NCBI GenBank assembly: GCA_020724685.1 | Contig: DYGP01000023.1 | Span: 1-9,577, forward strand | From: Candidatus Paceibacter sp. | Lineage (GTDB): Bacteria > Patescibacteriota > Minisyncoccia > UBA6257 > GWB1-50-10 | Direction of reading: 5' to 3' | DNA length: 9,577 nt | Translations under genes and position numbers: made by a program | The notes under the pieces: generated by a model | Database searches by the model: none | What the model saw: only the letters and a program-made list of their open reading frames with translations | What the model was told of the DNA's origin: nothing | Shown: positions 1 through 5,153 of the stretch, piece after piece | Layout of the letters: each line of letters opens with the position of its first letter | How positions within the stretch are numbered: position 1 is the stretch's first letter

Positions 1-87
1 CAACTAAAAAATTTCTTTTTAGGTTGCGTGCACTCTATTGGATGTAGAGTGCTATATAACTGTAAAAATACGGTCTTTTCAATCGCA
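1..87 (-). ncRNA. Possible small structured RNA or leader of a gene beyond the left edge
   Basis: A near-consensus minus-strand promoter (94-121) should start transcription near position 87. No open reading frame begins between there and the edge. The transcript would contain a perfect 8-bp hairpin (30-52). It would then contain a second, AT-rich hairpin (1-26) with a 4-bp CAAC/GTTG base, one bulged C and a 6-bp A/T stem, which ends in a T-rich arm and could terminate transcription. I do not recognise an RNA family. It could equally be the leader of a gene outside the window. The promoter and folds are seen; the RNA is inferred. Confidence 0.22.
30..52. other. Perfect 8-bp inverted repeat (hairpin) downstream of the RT gene
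   Basis: The arms GCACTCTA (30-37) and TAGAGTGC (45-52) are exact reverse complements around a 7-base loop. No T-run follows directly on either strand, so a simple intrinsic terminator is not obvious. It lies about 90 bp beyond the RT stop codon and inside the predicted transcript of the 94-121 promoter. Confidence 0.6.
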
Positions 88-93
88 GGTAGA

Positions 94-121
94 AGTATAC
101 GGGATTTATAAAAAGTGTCAA
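94..121 (-). promoter_or_regulatory. Sigma70-type promoter reading out of the window
   Basis: On the minus strand TTGACA (121-116, a perfect -35) is followed after 16 bases by TATACT (99-94, five of six matches to the -10). The predicted start is near 87. It lies just after the RT stop codon (144-146) and points away from the retroelement, so it begins a new transcription unit and does not serve the RT gene. Confidence 0.6.
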
Positions 122-143
122 CCCCGTGAGATGGCGACTTTAT

Positions 144-1148
144 CTATCTCATGAAATCAAAATTCCCATTCCGAAAATCCGGATTAAAGCGTTCTATTTT
201 TACAGCGATCTTTTTTGTATTTCCCCATCGCAAAAGTCCAAGATAGGAATTATAAACCATTTGATTTTCTGATTCACTCAATTTTCGTTCCATTCTGCGT
301 CGTGTGGCGGTACGAAGCACTCGATGATCGGGAAAATGCACCCATCCGAGAAAGTCAATGCCGGAACCTATCGTTTTTATGAATACCTTATCCTTATGCA
401 TAGATAAATATAATCTCTCTTGGAGAAAGGTGTTTATTGCTGGGATTAGTATTTCTAATACACCCCTGTCGTGGGAACATATCACGAAATCGTCCGCATA
501 ACGAATGTAATATTTTATCCCCAACTCATGTTTTATATATTGATCAAACTCGTTCATATATACATTTGCAAATAATTGAGATGTAAGATTTCCAAGTGGA
601 AGACCACAATATTCCTCTCCACTCGAATTAAAACTTTTAATCACCTGCCCGCAAAGCCACAATACATTTTTATCTTTTATATATTTTTCAAGAATAGAAA
701 GAAGTGTTATATGGTCAATGTTTGCGAAGAACTTCCGTATGTCGCACTTCAGCGCCCAGCATTGTCTTGTGTTGTTTCTACTCTCTTTCCGTATGAAACA
801 GTCGAATCTTTCGAGCGCCTTATGTGTTCCCTTTTCTTTTCTGCAGGAAAATGAATCGAAGATAAATTTTTTGTCAAAAAACGGATATAATATTCTGTAC
901 ATCGCGTGATGCAATAGTCGATCTCTCACGAGCGCCTTGTGTATGTCGCGCGATTTCGGGTCGGATACCCTGAACGCGCGATACGGACCGTGAATATATC
1001 GCTTTTCTTTCAAGTCTCTGTGTAATGCGAATATATTTCCCATAAGGGATAGTGAAAATACTTGTACGTCGTATTTATTCCTTTTTCCGCGCAAAAATTC
1101 CTGCCATGAGGCAAGAATGTTCTCAACCGATATGATAGACTCAAACAT
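144..1148 (-). CDS. Diversity-generating retroelement reverse transcriptase
   Basis: A 334-residue reverse transcriptase that copies TR RNA into adenine-mutagenised cDNA for replacement of the VR. Visible motifs: catalytic Asp in KCDIRKFFANID (about 134-145), GLPLGNLTSQ (182-191), YADD with the catalytic Asp pair (217-220), and FLGW (267-269). The SQ ending of the 182-191 motif is the DGR mark; group II intron RTs normally have QG...SP there. There is no maturase or endonuclease domain, as expected for DGRs. I chose ATG 1148 (MFESIIS): the frame stays open upstream to 1229, but that part runs through avd's start and reads a G-run as glycines. No good ribosome-binding site is visible. The gene is head-to-head with avd and downstream of TR. 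By eye it is more AT-rich than the comEC region. Confidence 0.95.
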   Translation of the reverse strand: MFESIISVENILASWQEFLRGKRNKYDVQVFSLSLMGNIFALHRDLKEKRYIHGPYRAFRVSDPKSRDIHKALVRDRLLHHAMYRILYPFFDKKFIFDSFSCRKEKGTHKALERFDCFIRKESRNNTRQCWALKCDIRKFFANIDHITLLSILEKYIKDKNVLWLCGQVIKSFNSSGEEYCGLPLGNLTSQLFANVYMNEFDQYIKHELGIKYYIRYADDFVICSHDRGVLEILIPAINTFLQERLYLSMHKDKVFIKTIGSGIDFLGWVHFPDHRVLRTATRRRMERKLSESENQMVYNSYLGLLRWGNTKKIAVKIERFNPDFRNGNFDFMR

Positions 1149-1178
1149 ATGAATACATTTTCTTCTAATAGGGTCTCT

Positions 1179-1187
1179 CCCCCCCCC
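1179..1187. repeat. Run of nine C between the divergent RT and avd starts
   Basis: Nine consecutive C lie between the RT start (1148) and the TTG start of avd (1199). The ATG at 1149-1151, back to back with the RT ATG as CATATG, reads on the plus strand through the run and stops at 1206-1208 after 18 codons. One extra C would put this ATG in frame with avd. The run is therefore a possible phase-variation tract or a sequencing or assembly length error. Confidence 0.7.
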
Positions 1188-1198
1188 GACGGAACGAG

Positions 1199-1594
1199 TT
1201 GCCTGTAATACGCAAGTTTTCCCAGGCATACGCGCTATGGCGTGAACTTATCCCCCACATTCCAAAATCGTCCCGTTACACACTCGGAGAAAAGATCGAC
1301 ACCTTGTTTGTCGAATCAATCGAATGCCTCTATTCCGCTGTATATGCGAAACCAAACGAACGGATCTGGTCAGTCGTCAAAAGCGCCATAAAACTCGACA
1401 CACTCAAATTTTTTCTCAAACTCACGTGGGAAACGAAACAAATTGATATGAAAAAATACATCGCGCTTTCCGAGATTCTGGACGAGATTGGACGGATGAC
1501 TGGAGGGTGGATAAAACAGCTCTCACAAAAAGAATCCCCCGCGGAAAACGGAGGAAACAAGGAAAGAGACTTTCGAACGCCAAGAAAATGGTAG
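1199..1594 (+). CDS. avd: DGR accessory variability protein Avd (four-helix bundle)
   Basis: A 131-residue basic, helical protein of the Avd / 23S-rRNA-intervening-sequence-protein family. Avd binds the DGR reverse transcriptase and TR RNA and is needed for mutagenic cDNA synthesis. Family features seen: an N-terminal PVIRK with aromatic residues after it, PKSSRYTLGEKID (about 22-34), four helix-length segments, and the ending KYIALSEILDEIGRMTGGWIK (about 82-102), typical of Avd. TTG 1199 is the only usual start in frame after the stop at 1169; GGA lies six bases before it. Two oddities: it is on the strand opposite to TR, RT and the target, so the TR-RT transcript is antisense to it; and its last eight codons plus stop (from 1569) lie inside TR. 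An ATG at 1149 would serve only if the upstream C-run were one base longer. The family call is strong; the start is uncertain. Confidence 0.88.
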   Translation: MPVIRKFSQAYALWRELIPHIPKSSRYTLGEKIDTLFVESIECLYSAVYAKPNERIWSVVKSAIKLDTLKFFLKLTWETKQIDMKKYIALSEILDEIGRMTGGWIKQLSQKESPAENGGNKERDFRTPRKW

Positions 1595-1697
1595 TGGTCA
1601 TTCCAATCGTTGTCGAACCAGTTCAGATTCAGCTTGCGCTTGTCGTCATCAAAGTTCAAAACAGACACGTTGCGGTTGTCATTGGAATCGCGCCAGA
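1569..1697 (-). repeat. DGR template repeat (TR)
   Basis: This 129-bp segment aligns without gaps to the VR at 2036-2164 with 24 mismatches. Sixteen are at template A (T on the plus strand) and spread to G (10), T (3) and C (3). The other eight are all transitions. Read in the target frame it encodes WRDSNDNRNVSVLNF and LNLNWFDNDWND, rich in AAC, GAC and AAG codons, as in templates whose adenines randomise key residues. It has no start codon or ribosome-binding site of its own. Its 3' end (1569-1594 on this strand) is also the antisense of the avd 3' end. It lies between target and RT gene, as in most DGRs. Confidence 0.92.
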
Positions 1698-1963
1698 AAA
1701 GTGCGGGGCGCCTCCCGTGTCACTGCGGTTCGGGCGTATTGTCTTTGCACATGACCCTTGCCGCTGTATCGCATTCGGAATCATTATTATTCCCTAACGC
1801 CGAGCACCAAGTATCTTTCGATGTGTTTGTGGAAATCGCGAAATGACGCTAAGAAAAAACGTGTCCTTTCTTATTCCGCAGAACGCGAATCCGGAATTCG
1901 ACCGCGCAGAACCCCGCCTTCAATGTACAGACGGTAGCCACACGCATACTAATCTACTATCCG
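1698..1963 (-). other. Leader region upstream of TR, no supported gene
   Basis: About 266 bp between the predicted start of TR RNA (about 1963) and TR. I see no supported gene on either strand: the plus-strand frames here are continuations of the TR antisense and lack protein character. It contains a possible remnant of a DGR target 3' end (1787-1870) and a weak GGAAT/ATTCC hairpin beside it (1778-1794). Part of it may be the structured 5' section of TR RNA. Confidence 0.45.
1787..1870 (-). pseudogene. Possible vestige of a second DGR target 3' end
   Basis: A 27-codon open stretch ends RYLVLGVRE followed by TAA. The active target ends RYRFLGVRK followed by TAA, so six of nine residues and the stop position match. 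Upstream the frame is closed by a TAA at 1871-1873 and shows no further similarity that I can see. It lies between the VR terminator and TR, where an old target copy could sit. The match is short and may be chance. Confidence 0.2.
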
Positions 1964-1969
1964 AAAAGT

Positions 1970-1978
1970 ATTATAACA
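1970..1978 (-). promoter_or_regulatory. Extended -10 promoter for TR RNA (and possibly RT)
   Basis: On the minus strand TGTTATAAT (1978-1970) is a perfect extended -10 element (TG, one base, TATAAT). No good -35 lies 16-18 bases upstream, which extended -10 promoters can lack. It follows the hairpin/terminator of the target gene directly and points at TR, with the predicted start near 1963. Transcription would cross TR, run antisense through avd and reach the RT gene. Confidence 0.55.
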
Positions 1979-2023
1979 AAAATTAAAAACAAAGGGACTG
2001 AGAAATCAAAGATTTCCAGTCCC
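1976..2023 (-). terminator. Intrinsic terminator and VR-proximal hairpin of the target gene
   Basis: An inverted repeat spans 1994-2023: GGGACTG/CAGTCCC (7 bp), one bulged A, GAAATC/GATTTC (6 bp), loop AAA. On the minus strand it is followed by a T-rich tract (1993-1976), the form of a Rho-independent terminator. It starts 10 bases after the target's stop codon. DGR target genes characteristically carry a hairpin just past the VR that helps mark the recipient site, so this element may serve both roles. The fold is seen; the double role is inferred. Confidence 0.75.
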
Positions 2024-2033
2024 AAAATTAATG

Positions 2034-2630
2034 TTACTTGCGAACACCAAGAAAACGGTAGCGGTCATTCCAAACGTTGCCGAACCAGCGCAGATCCAGT
2101 CTGTGCTCGTCATCACCAAAGTACAGAACGGACACATTGCGATAGGCACCGGAATCGCGCCAGATTTGACCCAGCGCAACGACAACCGTCTTACCATCCC
2201 AATTCTTAAGCGCCCACGAAAGCAACTCCCTTGTGGTCGCCGGACGGAAATTTTCTTTTTGCATCTCCACGATAGCGACTTCGGAAGATATCGATCTTCC
2301 GAAATGGAATAGTTTATATTCCTTTTCGGATTGAATCTCGTCCTTCGGAAGAACCGGGAAGTTTTTTTCGGTAATGTTGTCATTCACCCAATCCAATTTG
2401 AGAGAAGCGATAAGATCGGAAAGGGGTTGAATGGCTTTTTTTATCTCGCTCTTGATTTCAATAATGAATTTTGAAAATTTTTCCGCTCCCTCAGGAGATG
2501 AAAAAAAGTCATATACCATCTGTTCGTTGCCGCCGAGTTTTTTCACCAATTTGAAGACATTGGACAAAAAATCGATGAATAACATCATTGCGGAAATGAG
2601 AGCGATGCCGGATTTTTTACTGCGTGCCAT
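2034..2630 (-). CDS. DGR target protein with variable C-terminal domain
   Basis: A 198-residue target (variable) protein. Residues 8-29 form a hydrophobic helix (possible membrane anchor), about 40-80 look helical, and the C-terminal region from about 105 (HFGRSISSEVAI, RPATTRELLSWA, VALGQIWRDS) matches the domain that I associate with CPR DGR targets, probably a C-type-lectin-like ligand-binding fold. The VR encodes the last 43 residues and ends RYRFLGVRK. Residues that differ from the template translation: 161-163, 170, 172, 175-177, 179, 181, 184, 186, 190 and 192. ATG 2630 was chosen because GAGGT lies four bases upstream and a consensus promoter lies at 2713-2741; the longer frame starting at 2714 would begin inside that promoter's -10. 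The ligand and cellular location are unknown. Confidence 0.93.
   Translation of the reverse strand: MARSKKSGIALISAMMLFIDFLSNVFKLVKKLGGNEQMVYDFFSSPEGAEKFSKFIIEIKSEIKKAIQPLSDLIASLKLDWVNDNITEKNFPVLPKDEIQSEKEYKLFHFGRSISSEVAIVEMQKENFRPATTRELLSWALKNWDGKTVVVALGQIWRDSGAYRNVSVLYFGDDEHRLDLRWFGNVWNDRYRFLGVRK
2036..2164 (-). repeat. DGR variable repeat (VR)
   Basis: This recipient copy of the TR (1569-1697) forms the 3' end of the target gene down to the first base of its stop codon. 105 of 129 positions match TR. The substitutions at template adenines change 13 residues, mostly Asn, Asp, Lys and His to Gly, Ala, Tyr, Arg, Val, Glu or Asp. Framework residues such as WRDS, RNVSVL, WF, WND and FLGVRK are unchanged. 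The eight non-adenine differences are mostly synonymous. Confidence 0.92.
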
Positions 2631-2634
2631 ACCT

Positions 2635-2639
2635 ACCTC
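2635..2639 (-). promoter_or_regulatory. Ribosome-binding site of the DGR target gene
   Basis: GAGGT on the minus strand, four bases before ATG 2630. It is one of the few clear Shine-Dalgarno sequences in the window and fixes the start well inside the longest open frame. Confidence 0.7.
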
Positions 2640-2658
2640 GTATTTGTGGCTATTCATC

Positions 2659-2682
2659 GCGTTTCGGGACCCTCCCGAACGC
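2659..2682 (-). other. Hairpin in the 5' leader of the target gene
   Basis: The arms GCGTTTCGGGA (2659-2669) and TCCCGAACGC (2673-2682) pair over 10 bp with one bulge and a 3-base loop. It falls midway in the roughly 75-base leader between the predicted start (about 2706) and the ribosome-binding site. No T-run follows, so attenuation by termination is not indicated; mRNA stability or translational control is possible. Confidence 0.6.
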
Positions 2683-2712
2683 ATCAAACAGCCGTTATTA
2701 ATATACGATGGC

Positions 2713-2741
2713 ATTATAACACATAAATATTAAAAAGTCAA
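2713..2741 (-). promoter_or_regulatory. Sigma70-type promoter of the DGR target gene
   Basis: On the minus strand TTGACT (2741-2736) and a perfect TATAAT (2718-2713) are separated by 17 bases. The predicted start is near 2706. It lies just after the rmuC stop codon (2753-2755), so the target can be expressed independently of the upstream cluster. Confidence 0.82.
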
Positions 2742-2752
2742 ATACAAAAATA

Positions 2753-3790
2753 TCATTCCTCTCTTGGCCCTTCAATTGTCTCAGGCGAAAACCCAGCCGC
2801 CTCGCCGCTGATGCGCAACACGTCCTTGTCGATCTTCCCAAACTCCTTGTATGCGTTGTTATACATATTCACCGTCGTCCCAAGATGCCCTCCGAGTTTC
2901 TTCATATACGATTCGTAGCTTGCAAGATGCTTTCCGAGATCCTCAACGCGCTTCTTTATCTCCTTCGCCGATTCCTCAATTTGGAGTGCGCGAAGTCCCT
3001 GCAGGACCGTCTGGAGATATGCGAGGAAGTTCGTCGGGGAAACAATGATCACCTTCCGCTCTTTGAAGGCGTATTCAATCATGTCGCGCGTGTTTACCTT
3101 CACCGCCCCCACCTTGTTCACGAGGAGGTCGTAATAGATGGCCTCCGAGGGAATGAACATGAACGCGAAATCGGTCGTGTCCTCGTCCGGACGGACATAT
3201 TTTGACGTCTCGTCTATTCGGTTCTTGAGATCAATCTTAAACTGTTTCTCGAGCACTTCGCGGGCGGACGGATCATTCTCATTCAAAATGCGCTCATAGT
3301 TCTCGAGCGAGAATTTCGCATCAACGGGAATGATTTTCTCCTTCACCTTCACCACCGCATCCACGATCTCCCCGTCGGAAAACTTATATTGCATCTCGTA
3401 TGAGTTCGGCGGGAGAACATTCTTGAGAGTCTCTTCGAGGAAATATTCACCAAGAATCCCGCGCTGCTTCGGGTTTTTGAGAATGTCCTGGAGATTCTTC
3501 AGCTGGTCCGCAAATCCGACCACCTGCTTGTTCGTCTCATCAAGCTTCGTGAGCTTCTCGGTCACATCACGGATGATCTTCGCACTCTCCCCGAATTGAC
3601 GCTCCACCACACGGGTTGATTCGGTGATACGCGCGTCGACGATGCGGTTTAGCTCGTTGATCTGGTTCTGGAGGAGGACAAGCGACTGTGCGTCGCCTTT
3701 CGGATCCTCTTTCCCCCGTGAAAGTTTCCAGAGGACAAGTGCAAACCCCGCAACAAGTACGATGATAAGTATGTATAAAAGAGATTCCAT
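2753..3790 (-). CDS. rmuC: RmuC family DNA recombination protein
   Basis: A 345-residue RmuC homologue. In E. coli RmuC limits inversions at short inverted repeats and is related to restriction-endonuclease-fold nucleases; its exact reaction is not settled. Seen here: an N-terminal membrane helix (about 4-21), a charged predicted coiled coil (about 35-108), then the RmuC domain with GILGEYFLEE (111-120), PVDAKFSLENYERI (155-168) and FIPSEAIYYDLL further on. Length is at the short end for the family because the coiled coil is short. ATG 3790 gives a membrane anchor at once; no ribosome-binding site is visible. It is the last gene of the comEC cluster and the first neighbour of the DGR. Confidence 0.95.
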   Translation of the reverse strand: MESLLYILIIVLVAGFALVLWKLSRGKEDPKGDAQSLVLLQNQINELNRIVDARITESTRVVERQFGESAKIIRDVTEKLTKLDETNKQVVGFADQLKNLQDILKNPKQRGILGEYFLEETLKNVLPPNSYEMQYKFSDGEIVDAVVKVKEKIIPVDAKFSLENYERILNENDPSAREVLEKQFKIDLKNRIDETSKYVRPDEDTTDFAFMFIPSEAIYYDLLVNKVGAVKVNTRDMIEYAFKERKVIIVSPTNFLAYLQTVLQGLRALQIEESAKEIKKRVEDLGKHLASYESYMKKLGGHLGTTVNMYNNAYKEFGKIDKDVLRISGEAAGFSPETIEGPREE

Positions 3791-3863
3791 GTATCAGTTA
3801 AGCAGAAAGATTTGATTTTTAAATTTCAATTTTGAGATTTAAGTTTTGATTTTTGATTTAACT
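3791..3863. other. AT-rich low-complexity spacer
   Basis: This 73-bp gap before rmuC consists mainly of degenerate repeats of an AAATCAAAA-like unit (minus strand). A similar spacer occurs at about 8427-8530, and such spacers are common in CPR genomes. I see no convincing -10 box or terminator in it. Confidence 0.5.
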
Positions 3864-4223
3864 CTAATTTACCGCCACAATCACCCCGATAACGATAAAA
3901 AGCAGGACACCAACAAGCACGTTCGTTCCGAGAAAAATATATGAGAGAACGCGCTCGCGGAAAAGGAAGAACTCGCTCAAAACCGTATTGAGTGCGATGA
4001 TACAAAATCCGAACACCCATATCCCCCACACATTCGCGCGCTCGCCGAACATAGTGATTCCCCTCGTTCCGTCGAACTTCAGTATCACGGGAGCTGAAAT
4101 CGAATCGGAGGAAAACACGACGAAAAGAAAGCTCCCGAGAAGAATGACCGCGACAAGCGAAAAAACGACTCGCAGCGTCCGTTCTTTCCATAGATGAAAT
4201 GAAATCCCGCTCATATGTTCCAT
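3864..4223 (-). CDS. Small three-helix membrane protein, family not recognised
   Basis: A 119-residue hydrophobic protein. Three likely transmembrane helices: about 19-38, 64-87 and 93-117. Between the first two lies a short polar loop with FDGTRGITMFGER (about 50-62), and the protein ends in Asn two residues past the last helix. There are no catalytic or metal-binding motifs. It begins 24 bp after the ComEC-type hydrolase gene, so the two are probably co-transcribed. ATG 4223 is the first start; ATG 4214 (fourth codon) has GGA closer to it and is equally possible. A link with DNA uptake is suggested only by position. Confidence 0.78.
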   Translation of the reverse strand: MEHMSGISFHLWKERTLRVVFSLVAVILLGSFLFVVFSSDSISAPVILKFDGTRGITMFGERANVWGIWVFGFCIIALNTVLSEFFLFRERVLSYIFLGTNVLVGVLLFIVIGVIVAVN

Positions 4224-4247
4224 TGTATCGCGAGGGGGCGGGAAACG

Positions 4248-5153
4248 CTAATCGAGCGAATAGACCCGCCCGATGCCGTCCGATACGACGAGCCGAAGCG
4301 TATGATCAATGTCCGTTCTGAATATCTCCGCTCCGGCGGAGGAAAGGCGGGCGAGCGTTTCTTTCGCAGGATGCCCGTATGAATTTTTTCCCACTCCCAC
4401 AAAAGCGAGTTTCGGACGGAGGGAGCCGAGAAACGCTTCCGAAGAGGAAAACTTCGACCCGTGGTGAGCAACCTTAAGAACGTCGATGCGGCCGATTTTC
4501 CCCGAGAGAGATCGCTCCGTTTTCTCTCCTATGTCTCCGGAAAAGAGAAGGCGCGTTTCTTCGACGTCGAGAATCAAGACGACGCTTTTCTCATTCGTTT
4601 CGTGCGCGTTTCCGCGCGGGAGATCGGATGCGTCAGGAGAAACCGCCCTGAACACCGCATCTCCCTGGCGAACGGAATCCCCGGATGCCGCTTCGAAAAG
4701 GATCGCTCCTGATTCCGCGGCGGCGCGCTCAAACTCAGGAAACATTGCGCTCTTCCCCGGAAAACCGTTCGTGATCACCGCCCCGACGGGGATCCGACGG
4801 AGCACCTGAATGAGTCCGCCAAAATGATCTTCCTCCGGATGGGTCAGCACAACGATGTCGATGCGCCTCTTGAACATATCCGAAACGCGCTCAATCTCGC
4901 GGAGCGCCATGCCATTCGCGGGACCGCCGTCAATGAGCACGCGCGCTCCGTCCGGAAGAACGGCGAGCTGCGCGTCCCCCTGCCCGACGTCGAGAAAATA
5001 GATTTCGGCGGCGCCTCCGTTTCCCGGATCGAAAAAAGCGGATATTGCCCACGCGTCGAATACGGCGAGGAAGAGGATAAAAACGCCGAGCATCCTACGC
5101 CATCGGCGCGGAACGGCCCGAAACAACGAAACGATGTACCCTCGAAATTCCAT
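4248..5153 (-). CDS. ComEC-type metallo-beta-lactamase-fold hydrolase, membrane-anchored
   Basis: A 301-residue protein corresponding to the C-terminal domain of ComEC/Rec2, the DNA-uptake channel. A basic N-terminus and one membrane helix (about 21-41) precede the hydrolase fold: YFLDVGQGDA (52-61), LIDGG (73-77), HPEEDH (105-110, metal site), FSGDIG (204-209) and KVAHHGS (227-233). The metal ligands expected of the family are present, so it is probably an active, metal-dependent enzyme facing outside, perhaps degrading the non-transported strand as proposed for ComEC. ATG 5153 overlaps comEC by 59 bp; ATG 5093 (codon 21), one base after the comEC stop in TAGGATG, is an equally good start and suggests translational coupling. 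Confidence 0.9.
   Translation of the reverse strand: MEFRGYIVSLFRAVPRRWRRMLGVFILFLAVFDAWAISAFFDPGNGGAAEIYFLDVGQGDAQLAVLPDGARVLIDGGPANGMALREIERVSDMFKRRIDIVVLTHPEEDHFGGLIQVLRRIPVGAVITNGFPGKSAMFPEFERAAAESGAILFEAASGDSVRQGDAVFRAVSPDASDLPRGNAHETNEKSVVLILDVEETRLLFSGDIGEKTERSLSGKIGRIDVLKVAHHGSKFSSSEAFLGSLRPKLAFVGVGKNSYGHPAKETLARLSSAGAEIFRTDIDHTLRLVVSDGIGRVYSLD

Noticed and set aside
1156..1590. 9-bp inverted repeat CATTTTCTT / AAGAAAATG flanking avd, suggesting an inversion
   Set aside because: The match does not extend on either side, and a 9-bp pair in this length of AT-rich DNA is expected by chance.
1330..1668. Minus-strand frame starting inside TR and running through avd
   Set aside because: Its first part is the TR translation, and the rest is the antisense of avd without a start site or family features; avd on the plus strand explains the region.
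1507..1846. Plus-strand frames across TR and its leader
   Set aside because: They are reverse-strand readings of the repeat, with no ribosome-binding site and implausible composition.
1846..1920. Minus-strand peptide reading SNSGFAFCGIRK, similar to a C-type-lectin VR ending
   Set aside because: It is a short stretch closed by a stop a few codons upstream, with no repeat elsewhere in the window to support it.
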